Of a DNA stretch of 44,093 nucleotides, positions 1 through 8,315 are shown piece after piece. Each line of letters opens with the position of its first letter. Position 1 is the stretch's first letter. Below the pieces are notes generated by a model. That model did not search any database. It worked only from the letters and a program-made list of their open reading frames with translations, and had not been told where the DNA came from. The DNA lies in contig NZ_JAOQJU010000028.1 in NCBI RefSeq assembly GCF_025567385.1, positions 1 through 44,093 on the forward strand. Direction: 5' to 3'. The position numbers and the translations under genes were made by a program. The stretch is from Claveliimonas acetigenes. Lineage in GTDB: Bacteria > Bacillota > Clostridia > Lachnospirales > Lachnospiraceae.

Positions 1-478
1 TCCGACGATTTTAGCATCGCATGGCCATAAGTCCATGAAGTTTTACCCTCATAGAGCGATGTTTGTGCGTCAACGTGTCGCACCAAAAATATTCTCGATT
101 TCCCTGGAAGCCAATAAATCTTTGATATTCTGTGTTATCTGATTGTTATTATCAGGCGGCTTTTTATCCACCTCTCTGGGGCTTTCGCCCATTTTCATCA
201 GCGTGTCATTTCACACTCAGCATAGCATATCTTTTTACCACGATTATATCGTACCGGCTGGCAATGCGGCCTCTTGGAGCTGTTATATTCTGCTTATGCA
301 GGTTCAAGCTCTATGCGTTGCGTGTGGCTATTCTATTATGAATAGCCTTCCACTCGGATTAGGTCGCTACCCCTTTCCCGTTTTTTTCCGCATTGATACT
401 TCTGACTTACTTGCCGGTTTCAGTCAGAACGGCGATAGTTTGCACTTTAAGCGACTAACAAGTAACAAACCAGTTCAC
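1..478 (-). mobile_element. Probable 5' part of a group II intron inserted in virB4
   Basis: About 480 bases follow, in the direction of transcription, the point where the VirB4 reading frame stops matching its family. There is no convincing ORF on either strand. The sequence looks like structured RNA: read on the minus strand it has short helices, including a GGGC-GAAA-GCCC hairpin with a GNRA-type loop at 179-190. The stretch begins GTGAAC at the likely exon edge (478), which matches the GUG start of group II introns but not the full GUGYG consensus. I could not find a clear EBS1 partner for the exon end. A maturase gene normally starts more than 500 bases into such introns, so it would lie off the left edge. 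Another insertion type cannot be excluded. Confidence 0.45.
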
Positions 479-2648
479 CAGTTGGAATACCTCCCCATTT
501 ACGGAACCTCTTCCAAATTTCCACACTGTAAGCTGCTGTCTGCTCTTCTTTTAATAGAAGATGGAATTCATCCACATAGTAACGGGTAGATTTATGAGCG
601 GAACGATTGATAGTCACTCGGTTCCATACCTGGTCCTGCACAATCAACATCCCGATCTTTTTCAGCTGTTTTCCAAGCTCTTTGATATCAAAACAAACGA
701 TACGATTGTTGATATCCACGTTTGTCTGATGATTAAATACATTCAAAGAACCTGTAACATAGATTTCCAATGAAGTGGCCAGCCGCTGTGCTTCCGGCTC
801 TTCCTGCTTTCTCAGAAGGTTGTATAAGTCCTCCAAGATTGGCATCTTCTCCGGTACTGGATCGGCAAGATATTCCTGATATACTAACCGTACACAACGG
901 TCAATAATTGTTTTTTCTACCGGCTCCAGTCCGTTCTTTCCACCAACGATCAGTTCACACAAAGACAGAATAAAATCTGCTTTCAATGACAACGGGTTGT
1001 CTTCCTCGGAATAATTCAGATTCAGATCCATTGGATTGATATACTGGTCAGATACCGGAGAAACCCGTACCACCTGCCCATGCAGTGCCTGCACCAGTGC
1101 TGAATATTCGGCTTCTGGATCACAGACAATGATATCGTCTTCCGTGATCAGGAAGCAGTTTGTAATCTCTCTCTTTGCTGAGAAGGACTTACCGGAACCT
1201 GGTGTACCAAGAATCAGTCCATTCGGGTTCTTCAAACGTTTCCGATCAACCATGATCATGTTGTTGGATAATGCATTCAGTCCATAATAAAGAGCCTCCC
1301 CTTCCTGAAACAGTTCCTGTGTCGTAAATGGCACGAAGATCGCTGTTGAAGATGTGGTAAGCCCTCTCTGAATTTCAATCCGATTGACTCCCAGCGGAAT
1401 ACAGGACATGAGTGCTGCTTCCTGCTGATAATCCAGCTGTTTTAAGGAACAGTTATATTTCTGTGCGATTCCCTGTACCTGGAAAATATTGTTCTCCAGC
1501 TTCTGACGCTTCTTTGCGGTATTCATTACCAGAACCGTTACAAGGAACATCCTCTCATTTCTGGACTGCAGATCTTCCAACAGGTTCTTCGCCTCTTCTC
1601 CATAAGTCACAAGGTCCGATGGAAGCACGTCCATATCATAACCGGAACGTACTGCCCGCTTCTGCTCTTCGATCTTCATCTTATCCAAATCTGAAATCTT
1701 GCTCTTGATCATTTTGATTGCTGAACTCTGATCAATGGACTGGATATGAATGTTGACATTGATGCTGTCATCCACATCCAGAAAGTCTGCTAGCATCCGG
1801 TCTGTCAGCTCCGGTGCAAGAATCTGCAGGTAACTCACACTTCCCATCGTTCTTCCCATCAAAAATGTCTGATTCTTGGAAAAGTTAAAGGAAGTCGGTG
1901 CAATAAAATCTTTGGTCTTTAATCCTGTTTCCGGAAGCATCTTATACTGGAACTTAAATGGTTCGATCCGATCCTGGTTGAACACATGATACAGAATCTC
2001 CAGCCTTTCCAGACCATTCAGGGAATGTGCCTGTGCACCCAGAATCTTAAAATTATTTAAGATATCTGTTTCAATTCTTTCAAGCCTCGGTCTTGCCACC
2101 TTCAGGCTTTCTGCTTCGATTCCAAAAGTGATATACTTTGTCTTCACCAGACCATTATTTCCTTTGGAAAGCTGATTTTTCAGCATAGTACGGTACTCTT
2201 CACGAATGGCATTGAAGTCATCGTTCTGATCCGGAATATCAATACTTTTCTCAAATTCTGCCACATCCACCTGCTGATTGATAAAGGACAGCTGCACACT
2301 GATGGAAGAATCAAAGTAATTTAAGAAATCACAGTAATTTTCAAATATCGTGGTCTTATCCTCATTTAAAGCAAGCTGATAGTTGATGTCATAAAACTGA
2401 ATCGTCTTGGAGAAAAAGGTCTTTGTCACCTGGCAGATACCATCCTGCAGCATCCGAATATACGGAATGCTCTGCTGTGCAGTTGTAGGAATGTTTTTCT
2501 GTTTCCTGCGATCCCGTTCCTGCTTCTTTCTACGCTTTTCCTGTTCTCTTTCTTTTCTGCTTTTTTTGTTTCTTCTTTCCTGACGGTTTCTTTTTTCCGC
2601 CAGGGACAGACGCTCCTGCTGAGCCTCCTGCTTTGTCTTTTTTGCCAT
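479..2648 (-). CDS. VirB4-family conjugation ATPase, 5' exon/partial
   Basis: This is the VirB4/TraE-type ATPase that powers the type IV secretion channel of Gram-positive ICEs. The visible part is about 723 residues. It has a very basic, Lys/Arg/Gln-rich N-terminus, then the VirB4 N-terminal domain, a Walker A GTPGSGKS near residue 484, and a Walker B-side region with YYVDEFHLLL near the end. I chose ATG 2648 because AGGAGG sits nine bases upstream; the GTG three codons earlier touches that site. Its 5' end overlaps the tail of prgI by about 119 bases. Family members continue after the motif GGIPTG with roughly 80 or more further residues; here the frame leaves the family at that motif and stops nine codons later, so the gene is interrupted at the left edge. 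Confidence 0.9.
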
Positions 2649-2994
2649 CCGGCACACCCTCCTTTTTCACAAGGGTGGAAATCTCCTGATAAAAATTTTC
2701 TGTCTTATATGGTCTTACTGCCGGACAGATAAACTTCTGTCGAATGATATTTGCCACCACTTTTTCAAAGGGAAGACCGTCTTTTTCATACATTGCCATG
2801 AAGAAAAACGGAAGCATGATCGTTACCATCAGGATGGCTGCGATACTGGAACCGATTGGTTTTCTCATGACCAGATAAAACGGAATTCCCACAACTGCGG
2901 CAAGTGAAAAGAAAATCAGCTGCCGCTTTGTCAGATTTAACGCTACTTTTGTTTTGACCTTGGTAAGGTCTTTTGGTACTGGTACATACGCCAT
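2530..2994 (-). CDS. prgI: PrgI/TcpE-like conjugation membrane protein
   Basis: This 154-residue protein belongs to the PrgI family, a small inner-membrane part of Gram-positive type IV secretion systems that is always next to VirB4. It opens with the typical MAYVPVPKDL motif. Two closely spaced membrane segments follow (about residues 26-42 and 48-68), then a cytoplasmic part and a long Lys/Gly/Ser-rich tail. The tail (about the last 40 residues) is encoded in the same DNA as the start of virB4, read in another frame, which explains the low-complexity basic ends of both proteins. AGGAG stands 8 bases before the ATG. Overlap with virB4 suggests translational coupling. Confidence 0.85.
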   Translation of the reverse strand: MAYVPVPKDLTKVKTKVALNLTKRQLIFFSLAAVVGIPFYLVMRKPIGSSIAAILMVTIMLPFFFMAMYEKDGLPFEKVVANIIRQKFICPAVRPYKTENFYQEISTLVKKEGVPDGKKDKAGGSAGASVPGGKKKPSGKKKQKKQKRKRTGKA

Positions 2995-3017
2995 GGTATG
3001 CGCTCCTTTCCTGCCCG

Positions 3018-3887
3018 CTAATGGGCATTGAATATTGATTTGCTAAGGCTTCCGGTCTTGAATAATGAAAATGCAAGAATCACGGTATAAGCCGCTACTG
3101 AAAACATTGCTGCATGAAGGTCACTGGATATGGTCATTGCATTTACTAAAACTGCATAAATTCCCACACAGACCATCATGAAGAATCCCTGAAATGCCAG
3201 TGCGAACAAGCCTTTTAAATAGTTGTTTCCGATATTACCCCATTCCTTATTGGTCATGGTGGCAAACGGAATTGGTGCTATGGAAGTGTAAAGGTAAATC
3301 TCTATCATTCTTCCGTACAAAATAACGGTTATAATGATTGACAGAATCCGCATGGTAATACTGATCAACAGCGTTTCCATGGATAACAAGAACAAATCCC
3401 CCAGCTCCATGTCTTCCAGTGCATCCACAATCCTTGCGATTGCTTCCGATGCATCCACTGCTGTGTTCCCGGAAATCACTCCGGCGGCATTGTTGACCAC
3501 ATGCTGACCAACATCAAATACCGCCATTGTAATGTTAAACGTATTTGTTACAAGATAAATAGCTACATACGCTTTGAAGATCCAGAGGAAAATGTTATAA
3601 GTTTCAAATTCATGGAAATTGTTTTTTTGTGTTACCATCGTGATCAATTCATAGCACAGGACAAAGGTGATGATCAGTCCCGCAATGGGGACAATCACCG
3701 TTTGGGATATATTCTGAATCAGATTAAAAATCCCTGCATTCCATCCCTGCGGTGTCTGTCCCACCTGCCCAGCTATGGTTCCCACCTGCTCATTGACAGA
3801 CGTGAACATGTTATCCAAACTTGACTTAATAAGCCCGATCAGGATATCCTTTATCGCTTCCGTAATTCTCTCAATGATGGTGTTCAT
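3018..3887 (-). CDS. VirB6/TrbL-like conjugal transfer membrane protein
   Basis: This is a 289-residue polytopic membrane protein in the position of the VirB6/TrbL-type channel component in Tn1549- and CTn-like ICEs. After an amphipathic start, several hydrophobic segments can be seen (roughly residues 60-85, 105-125, 160-200, 215-250, 255-275). The N-terminal half has Gly/Gln-rich turns typical of this family. The start follows AGGAGTGGTAG. It lies 23 bases upstream of prgI and 12 bases downstream of the Maff2-type gene, inside one long minus-strand transfer operon. The family assignment rests on layout and composition rather than a catalytic motif. Confidence 0.75.
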   Translation of the reverse strand: MNTIIERITEAIKDILIGLIKSSLDNMFTSVNEQVGTIAGQVGQTPQGWNAGIFNLIQNISQTVIVPIAGLIITFVLCYELITMVTQKNNFHEFETYNIFLWIFKAYVAIYLVTNTFNITMAVFDVGQHVVNNAAGVISGNTAVDASEAIARIVDALEDMELGDLFLLSMETLLISITMRILSIIITVILYGRMIEIYLYTSIAPIPFATMTNKEWGNIGNNYLKGLFALAFQGFFMMVCVGIYAVLVNAMTISSDLHAAMFSVAAYTVILAFSLFKTGSLSKSIFNAH

Positions 3888-3899
3888 CTACCACTCCTC

Positions 3900-4115
3900 T
3901 TAAGAGAACAATGTTGCCAGCTGTGGAATCAGGGTAGTTCCCAGCAGCATGATTCCGGCACCAGCCATCAGCTGTTTGATGCCCTGGCTCTTAGCACCGG
4001 GATTGTCATTTCCATATCCTTCCAGAAGGTTTACGACACCCCACACGCCAAGACCTGCGCCGATTGCGACTACAAGAGTTTTTAAAGTTGTAATTGCACT
4101 GCTAAAAAATGCCAT
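3900..4115 (-). CDS. Maff2-type small membrane protein (VirB2-like)
   Basis: This small protein of 71 residues begins MAFFSSAITTLKTL and holds two hydrophobic stretches separated by a Gly/Asn-rich loop, ending in LGTTLIPQLATLF. It matches the Maff2 family that is found only in conjugative elements of Firmicutes, always between the VirD4 and VirB6-like genes. By size and topology it could be the pilin-like VirB2 counterpart; that is inference. I prefer ATG 4115 because GGTG lies seven bases upstream; an ATG two codons earlier is also possible. Confidence 0.75.
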   Translation of the reverse strand: MAFFSSAITTLKTLVVAIGAGLGVWGVVNLLEGYGNDNPGAKSQGIKQLMAGAGIMLLGTTLIPQLATLFS

Positions 4116-4128
4116 ATACATTCACCAA

Positions 4129-4200
4129 AACTGACTTTTTTCAGGTGTTTACGGGAATGAAAAAACACCGACTAAAAAGCCGGCGCACCCAATGTCAGTT
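4129..4200 (-). other. Structured intergenic element between virD4 and the Maff2 gene
   Basis: The 121-base gap holds nested inverted repeats. An outer pair AACTGAC (4129-4135) and GTCAGTT (4194-4200) encloses a GGTGTTT/AAACACC hairpin (4144-4150 with 4163-4169) and a short CCG/CGG hairpin, giving a possible three-way junction. There is no U-tract in the direction of transcription, so it does not look like a standard terminator. It may be an RNA processing or translation-control element setting the ratio of the small Maff2 peptide to VirD4. Confidence 0.4.
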
Positions 4201-4236
4201 ATTCCTTTCCTCATTATTTTTCGTTCATTCCCAAGG

Positions 4237-6123
4237 TTACTCCGACAGTTCTACGTGAATCACTTCCACCTCTTCTTCGGGTTTCGGTGTGTACTGCGGA
4301 TTTAACTCCTTCTCTACTTTGTATCGGTTTTTCTCGTTTTCATCTGCAAGATACCGATAATTTTTGTGTTTCGTGATATCATATTTGTCCGAAAAGAATG
4401 GTCTGGCACCACGAATCTGCAGGATACATTTTCCTCCATCCATGACTGCAATCTCATCTTCCGTCATCAGCTGTTTGCCAGTTTTCTGATAATTCAATCC
4501 AAAAGACTTCTGATTACTCCTCGTCTCCGAAGTGTTATACAGGTCAATGGTTTCCTTACCCAGAAGCTCGCTCATTTCCTTTAAGGTAGTTTTCTCTTTT
4601 CCTCCAAGAAATAGTGTGGTATCACAGTTACCCAGAATAGTATCTGCACTATCCTTATACATTGCCTTTAGCTGACTCTGTGACTGCAAAATAATAGAAG
4701 CAGAGATTTCCCTGCTTCGGATGGTTGCGATTAGCTTGTCAAACTGTGGAATCTGCCCGATGTTGGCAAACTCATCAGCGATGACACGCACATGAACTGG
4801 CAGTCTTCCACCATACTCATCATCTGCCTTGTCGCAAAGCAGATTGAAAAGCTGTGACTGCAGCATCGCAATCACAAAGTTGAATGTGGTATCCGTATCG
4901 GACATAATCAGAAACAAGGCTGTTTTCCTGTCTCCGATCTTATCCAGTTCCATTTCATCGTAAGACATGATCTCACGAAGCTCTGCGATATCAAATGGGG
5001 CAAGTCTGGCACCACAGGAAATCAAAATCGACTTCGCCGTTTTGCCGGCGGCCATTTTGTATTTTTTATACTGTCTGACTGCAAAGTGCTGCGGATCTCT
5101 TTCTTCCAGTTCCTGGAACATCATATCCACTGGATTCTGGTAAGTTTCATCCTCTTCACGGGTTTCGCTTTCATTCAAAAGATCCAGAAGGGTATTCAGA
5201 TTCTTTTCCTCTTCATCTCCTTCATACCAGATAAAAGCAATCAATGCCGTGTACAACAGCTTCTCTGCTTTTACCCAAAAATCTTCGGAAGCTTTTTCCC
5301 CTTCGCCTTTGGTATTAACAATGATTGTTGTGACCAGCTTCAGGATATCTTTTTCAGACCGTATATAAGCAAATGGATTGTAATGAAGCGATTTGGAAAA
5401 GTTGATAGTATTCAGAACCTTAATCACATATGGTTCGTGTACCACTTTTCCTGATTTATCTTTCATAATATTTCCATTCTTATCTTTCTTAGGTGGTCCC
5501 TTTGCTAACATCTTCCCGCACTCCTCGATCAGAGTGCCTTTCGGATCTGTAATGACCATGGAACAGTTCATCTGCATGACTGACGGCTTAACGAAAAATC
5601 GAGTTTTTCCGGAACCACTGCCGCCAATGACCACTATATTTTTATTTCTTGCATACTTTGGCTGTTTAGGTCTACTTTCCATAGTCAATGCTTCTGTTGC
5701 TGTCAATGGAATATTCATCCAGGGATCTTCCGACATATAAGGCTTGATATCCTCTGCGGTTCCCCATCTGGCTGAACCATACTCGATGCCTTTCCGTAAT
5801 TTCTTTGCGTCTGCCTGTTTCTGCCAGACCAACACTTTCAGAACGACTGCAACAACAATACCTGCTAGCAGATCTTTCCAGTTATTGCTTAACACAAAAC
5901 CAGCAAAAATCCGGTCTGCGTGTTCCATTGCATATAATAGTTTGTTCCCCATATCTTCTCCCGGACTGTTCCGGTAAAGAAAAAATGCCCGGTCTGCATA
6001 GAAAGCAGCCAGAGCATAAGGAATATTTGTAAGAACCAGTTCCTTTTTATTCAGGGCGGACAGCTTACCCCCGATTTTATTCTTCCACTTCTGCATCAGA
6101 GTTTTGCCGCTTTTCTTTTTCAT
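4237..6123 (-). CDS. VirD4-type coupling protein
   Basis: This 628-residue ATPase is the type IV coupling protein that brings the relaxase-DNA complex to the secretion channel. It has N-terminal membrane segments (about residues 28-50 and 82-100), a Walker A GGSGSGKTRF near residue 169, and a Walker B region with VIADEFANIGQIP near residue 450, all typical of the TraG/VirD4 family. The C-terminus is acidic, which in this family can contact the relaxosome. Its ATG overlaps the pcfB stop as ATGA, so the two are translationally coupled. Length is normal for Firmicute ICE coupling proteins. Confidence 0.93.
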   Translation of the reverse strand: MKKKSGKTLMQKWKNKIGGKLSALNKKELVLTNIPYALAAFYADRAFFLYRNSPGEDMGNKLLYAMEHADRIFAGFVLSNNWKDLLAGIVVAVVLKVLVWQKQADAKKLRKGIEYGSARWGTAEDIKPYMSEDPWMNIPLTATEALTMESRPKQPKYARNKNIVVIGGSGSGKTRFFVKPSVMQMNCSMVITDPKGTLIEECGKMLAKGPPKKDKNGNIMKDKSGKVVHEPYVIKVLNTINFSKSLHYNPFAYIRSEKDILKLVTTIIVNTKGEGEKASEDFWVKAEKLLYTALIAFIWYEGDEEEKNLNTLLDLLNESETREEDETYQNPVDMMFQELEERDPQHFAVRQYKKYKMAAGKTAKSILISCGARLAPFDIAELREIMSYDEMELDKIGDRKTALFLIMSDTDTTFNFVIAMLQSQLFNLLCDKADDEYGGRLPVHVRVIADEFANIGQIPQFDKLIATIRSREISASIILQSQSQLKAMYKDSADTILGNCDTTLFLGGKEKTTLKEMSELLGKETIDLYNTSETRSNQKSFGLNYQKTGKQLMTEDEIAVMDGGKCILQIRGARPFFSDKYDITKHKNYRYLADENEKNRYKVEKELNPQYTPKPEEEVEVIHVELSE

Positions 6124-6611
6124 CGACTCTGCTCCTGATGCCGGTTCTTTACTTTGTCCTTCGTCTTCTTTGGCATCATTGCCCGGTAAGCTGCAAGACG
6201 CTTATGAATGGAAGGTTTATTCGCTTTTTGAATCTGTTTCTGGGAAAACTCACGGAAAGCAGCATTGAGGGCATCCTGATCACGTCCCTTGAAGAATACC
6301 AGATAAACCGGAGGCTCTTTGCTCTTGTCTTTTTTCAGAGCATAATTGATCCCGTATTTTCTGGCATACCGTTCAAAGGACTTGATATTCTTATTTGTGA
6401 TCTCGATATTGACCATCCCGGCATTCTGTTTTGCCAGCTCTTTTACCGTGACCTTTCCCTGTTTCGGCTGATTTTTCTGTGCTTTCTTCTCTACTGATTT
6501 CTGCTTCTGATGACGCAGATACGCAACAAGAACCTTTTTCAACAGGTCTGCCGTAATCTTAGTAGCCCGAATACAGAACGTGACCGTTTTCTGAGTTACC
6601 TCTTCCTGCAT
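6120..6611 (-). CDS. pcfB: PcfB/DUF3801 family conjugation protein
   Basis: This 163-residue basic protein matches the PcfB (DUF3801) family, known from the enterococcal plasmid pCF10 and many ICEs, where it sits directly before the coupling protein. It has the usual N-terminal motif around ITADLLKKVL, a Lys/Gln-rich linker, and a central domain with a KNIKSFERYARKYGI-like helix. A good GGAGGGAAAAGGC Shine-Dalgarno precedes the ATG, and the gene ends in an ATGA overlap with virD4. It probably helps recruit the relaxosome to VirD4. Confidence 0.85.
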   Translation of the reverse strand: MQEEVTQKTVTFCIRATKITADLLKKVLVAYLRHQKQKSVEKKAQKNQPKQGKVTVKELAKQNAGMVNIEITNKNIKSFERYARKYGINYALKKDKSKEPPVYLVFFKGRDQDALNAAFREFSQKQIQKANKPSIHKRLAAYRAMMPKKTKDKVKNRHQEQSR

Positions 6612-6634
6612 GCCTTTTCCCTCCTTTCAGCGAT

Positions 6635-6661
6635 TCAACTGCTGTCCAGATCTGTAATCAT
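6635..6661 (-). other. Eight-codon mini-ORF upstream of pcfB
   Basis: An ATG preceded by a strong AAGGGGGTGATTGCC site opens a reading frame of eight codons ending in TGA, 23 bases before pcfB. It lies in the 82-base gap between the DnaC-like gene and pcfB. It may be a leader peptide or the eroded stub of a lost gene; nothing else supports translation. Confidence 0.25.
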
Positions 6662-6693
6662 GGCAATCACCCCCTTTAATGAAAAAAGACAGA

Positions 6694-7491
6694 TTAACCG
6701 GTAATCAGGTTCTGTACCTGTACAAGTTTTTCTGTCCCTTCTTCTTTTCTCTTATCTTCTCCACCACAATAGATGGGAACACACATTTCAAGTATTCTAC
6801 TGTAAATACGCTGATGGGCAGTATCCAAATCTGTGGATTTCATTTCATTCAGTCCCAGATTCGTTGTTACGATCAGCGGAAGCATTTTACAATAGCGGCT
6901 GTCTATCACATTATAGACCTGCTCCAGGGCAAACTCGGAATTTCGTTCTATTCCCAAGTCATCAATAATCAGCAGCGGATAATCCACAAGATTTTGTATA
7001 ATCTGGTTCCTATCTGCCTGATAGCTGGTCATTTCATTTAAGATTCTGGAAAAATTTGTCATCATGACACGTTCTCCCTGTTCCAAAAGTGCATTTGCAA
7101 TACAGCCTGCAAAGAAACTTTTCCCGGTTCCAACTGGTCCCATCAAAAGCAATCCTACATTTTTTCTCTTCATATCTGTCCAGTTTTCTACATACTGCCT
7201 GGCAATTAGTATCTTCTGGTTGCTTCCGTTGTCATTTTCAAATTTCCATTCCCAGAATCTTCTTTCCCGAAGTCCGACGGATTTTCTCTGATAAAGCTGC
7301 CGCTGTGCTTCTTCCCACTGCATCTTCTCATCTAGTTCCTGCCTGGCTTTTACCTCGCATTCGCACAAACAGGACACTACATGCTCAAATCCCATCAGAC
7401 TGACTTTCATCTGTTTTCTTTTTCCACAGGTGCCACAATGAAGACATCCCTCTTCGTCCAGATAATCTGCCGTTACTTTATTTTCCATCAC
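6694..7491 (-). CDS. DnaC-like AAA+ ATP-binding protein (helicase loader type)
   Basis: This 265-residue protein resembles the DnaC/IstB-like ATPases encoded by ICEs and phages. The N-terminus has Cys pairs (CLHCGTCGKR and CLCEC) that could bind zinc. A Walker A MGPVGTGKSFF lies near residue 120, Walker B LLIIDDLGIER follows, and a sensor-like VTTNLGLNEM comes after that. The start ATG overlaps the stop of the upstream replication gene as ATGA, which ties it to replication initiation: it probably loads the replicative helicase at the element's own origin. An IstB role is unlikely because no IstA transposase is present. Confidence 0.85.
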   Translation of the reverse strand: MMENKVTADYLDEEGCLHCGTCGKRKQMKVSLMGFEHVVSCLCECEVKARQELDEKMQWEEAQRQLYQRKSVGLRERRFWEWKFENDNGSNQKILIARQYVENWTDMKRKNVGLLLMGPVGTGKSFFAGCIANALLEQGERVMMTNFSRILNEMTSYQADRNQIIQNLVDYPLLIIDDLGIERNSEFALEQVYNVIDSRYCKMLPLIVTTNLGLNEMKSTDLDTAHQRIYSRILEMCVPIYCGGEDKRKEEGTEKLVQVQNLITG

Positions 7492-8306
7492 AGGCTTTCT
7501 CCTTCCTGAAATTCATATTTATCCATTCCTGTCCTGGTTCCATCCCTTTCTGCCCAAAGACAGATTGTTGCAAAATGGTTCTGATACTCTTTTCCACTGG
7601 ATTTCATATAAACAGAAAGATGATCAATCCGTTTCTGGTAATCCCATGGAAATAGCGTCATCAGCTCCTGCAGTTCAGCTTCCGACAGAACAACATTTTT
7701 AAATCTACCATACTGACTGAATTTTTCTTCCAAAGTGGGAGTATTGCCCTTACTCTTATCAGTATGATTCTTTTCAGTCTTATTTATCTTAGTATTACTT
7801 CCATCCAGATTCTTGCAGTCCGGACTTCTATTTTTTTGCGTTCCGGACTTCCAGTTTCTTGCAATCCGGATTTCCAATTCCTTGCAGTCCGGATTTCCAG
7901 TTTCTGGCGTTCCAGAAGCAAAGTATCTTACGGGCTTTCCTCTAATCCGTTTCACAAAATTTTTCACGTATATGACAGAGGGACGATTATTCCCCTGCCG
8001 ATACCGTTCAATCAATCCAATCCCATGCACACTGTCAAGCTCATAAAGAAGCTTTGTCACTGTCGTATGCGACATTCGCAATAGTTCCTGCAATTCTGCG
8101 ATCGTGTAAATGATATAGACATAACCATCACTATCAATCCATCCATTTTTCTTGGATAGGCTGATTCGATCAAGCAGAATTCCGTAAAGGAGCTTTGCGT
8201 CTGTGGACAGGCTTGCAAACTCTTTTTCTGTGAACAGAGCTTTTGGTATCCGAAAAAAAGAAAACTGGTCAGATTCTTCTGCTCTGAAATATTCAAAATC
8301 TGCCAT
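7488..8306 (-). CDS. RepA_N-family replication initiator (first copy)
   Basis: This 272-residue protein has the RepA_N N-terminal domain. The signature runs FSFFRIPKALFT, LSTDAKLLYGILLDR, then SLSKKNGWIDSDGYVYIIYT, and a winged-helix-like region through about residue 115. A hydrophilic linker (about residues 128-185) follows, then a short C-terminal helical domain with FPWDYQKRIDHL. RepA_N proteins start replication of many low-GC Gram-positive plasmids and of Tn1549-like ICEs. The linker is encoded by 23-bp direct repeats described separately. The gene is coupled to the DnaC-like gene downstream through an ATGA overlap. Confidence 0.88.
   Translation of the reverse strand: MADFEYFRAEESDQFSFFRIPKALFTEKEFASLSTDAKLLYGILLDRISLSKKNGWIDSDGYVYIIYTIAELQELLRMSHTTVTKLLYELDSVHGIGLIERYRQGNNRPSVIYVKNFVKRIRGKPVRYFASGTPETGNPDCKELEIRIARNWKSGTQKNRSPDCKNLDGSNTKINKTEKNHTDKSKGNTPTLEEKFSQYGRFKNVVLSEAELQELMTLFPWDYQKRIDHLSVYMKSSGKEYQNHFATICLWAERDGTRTGMDKYEFQEGESL
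7809..7923 (+). repeat. 23-bp direct repeats inside repA: candidate iteron origin
   Basis: Four tandem copies of a 23-bp unit with a degenerate fifth begin at 7809, 7832, 7855, 7878 and 7901. The conserved core reads TTGCAGTCCGGACTTCC with a few changes (TTGCGTTCCGG, TTGCAATCCGGATTTCC). Because 23 is not a multiple of three, each copy is read in a different codon phase; the protein repeats only every three copies (the PDCK motif recurs after 23 residues). Selection therefore appears to act on the DNA. In RepA_N plasmids such as pAD1 and pSK41 the origin lies in repeats within the middle of the rep gene, which fits exactly. Confidence 0.75.
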
Positions 8307-8315
8307 AATATTTTC

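Noticed and set aside
143..589. Plus-strand frame across the left edge
   Set aside because: It spans the intron-like region and the virB4 end, with codon use and composition of a chance frame.
6694..7491. IstB transposase helper
   Set aside because: There is no IstA or insertion sequence end; coupling with repA indicates a DnaC-like loader.
7809..7923. CRISPR-like array
   Set aside because: The repeats are contiguous 23-mers without spacers and lie in repA; iterons fit better.
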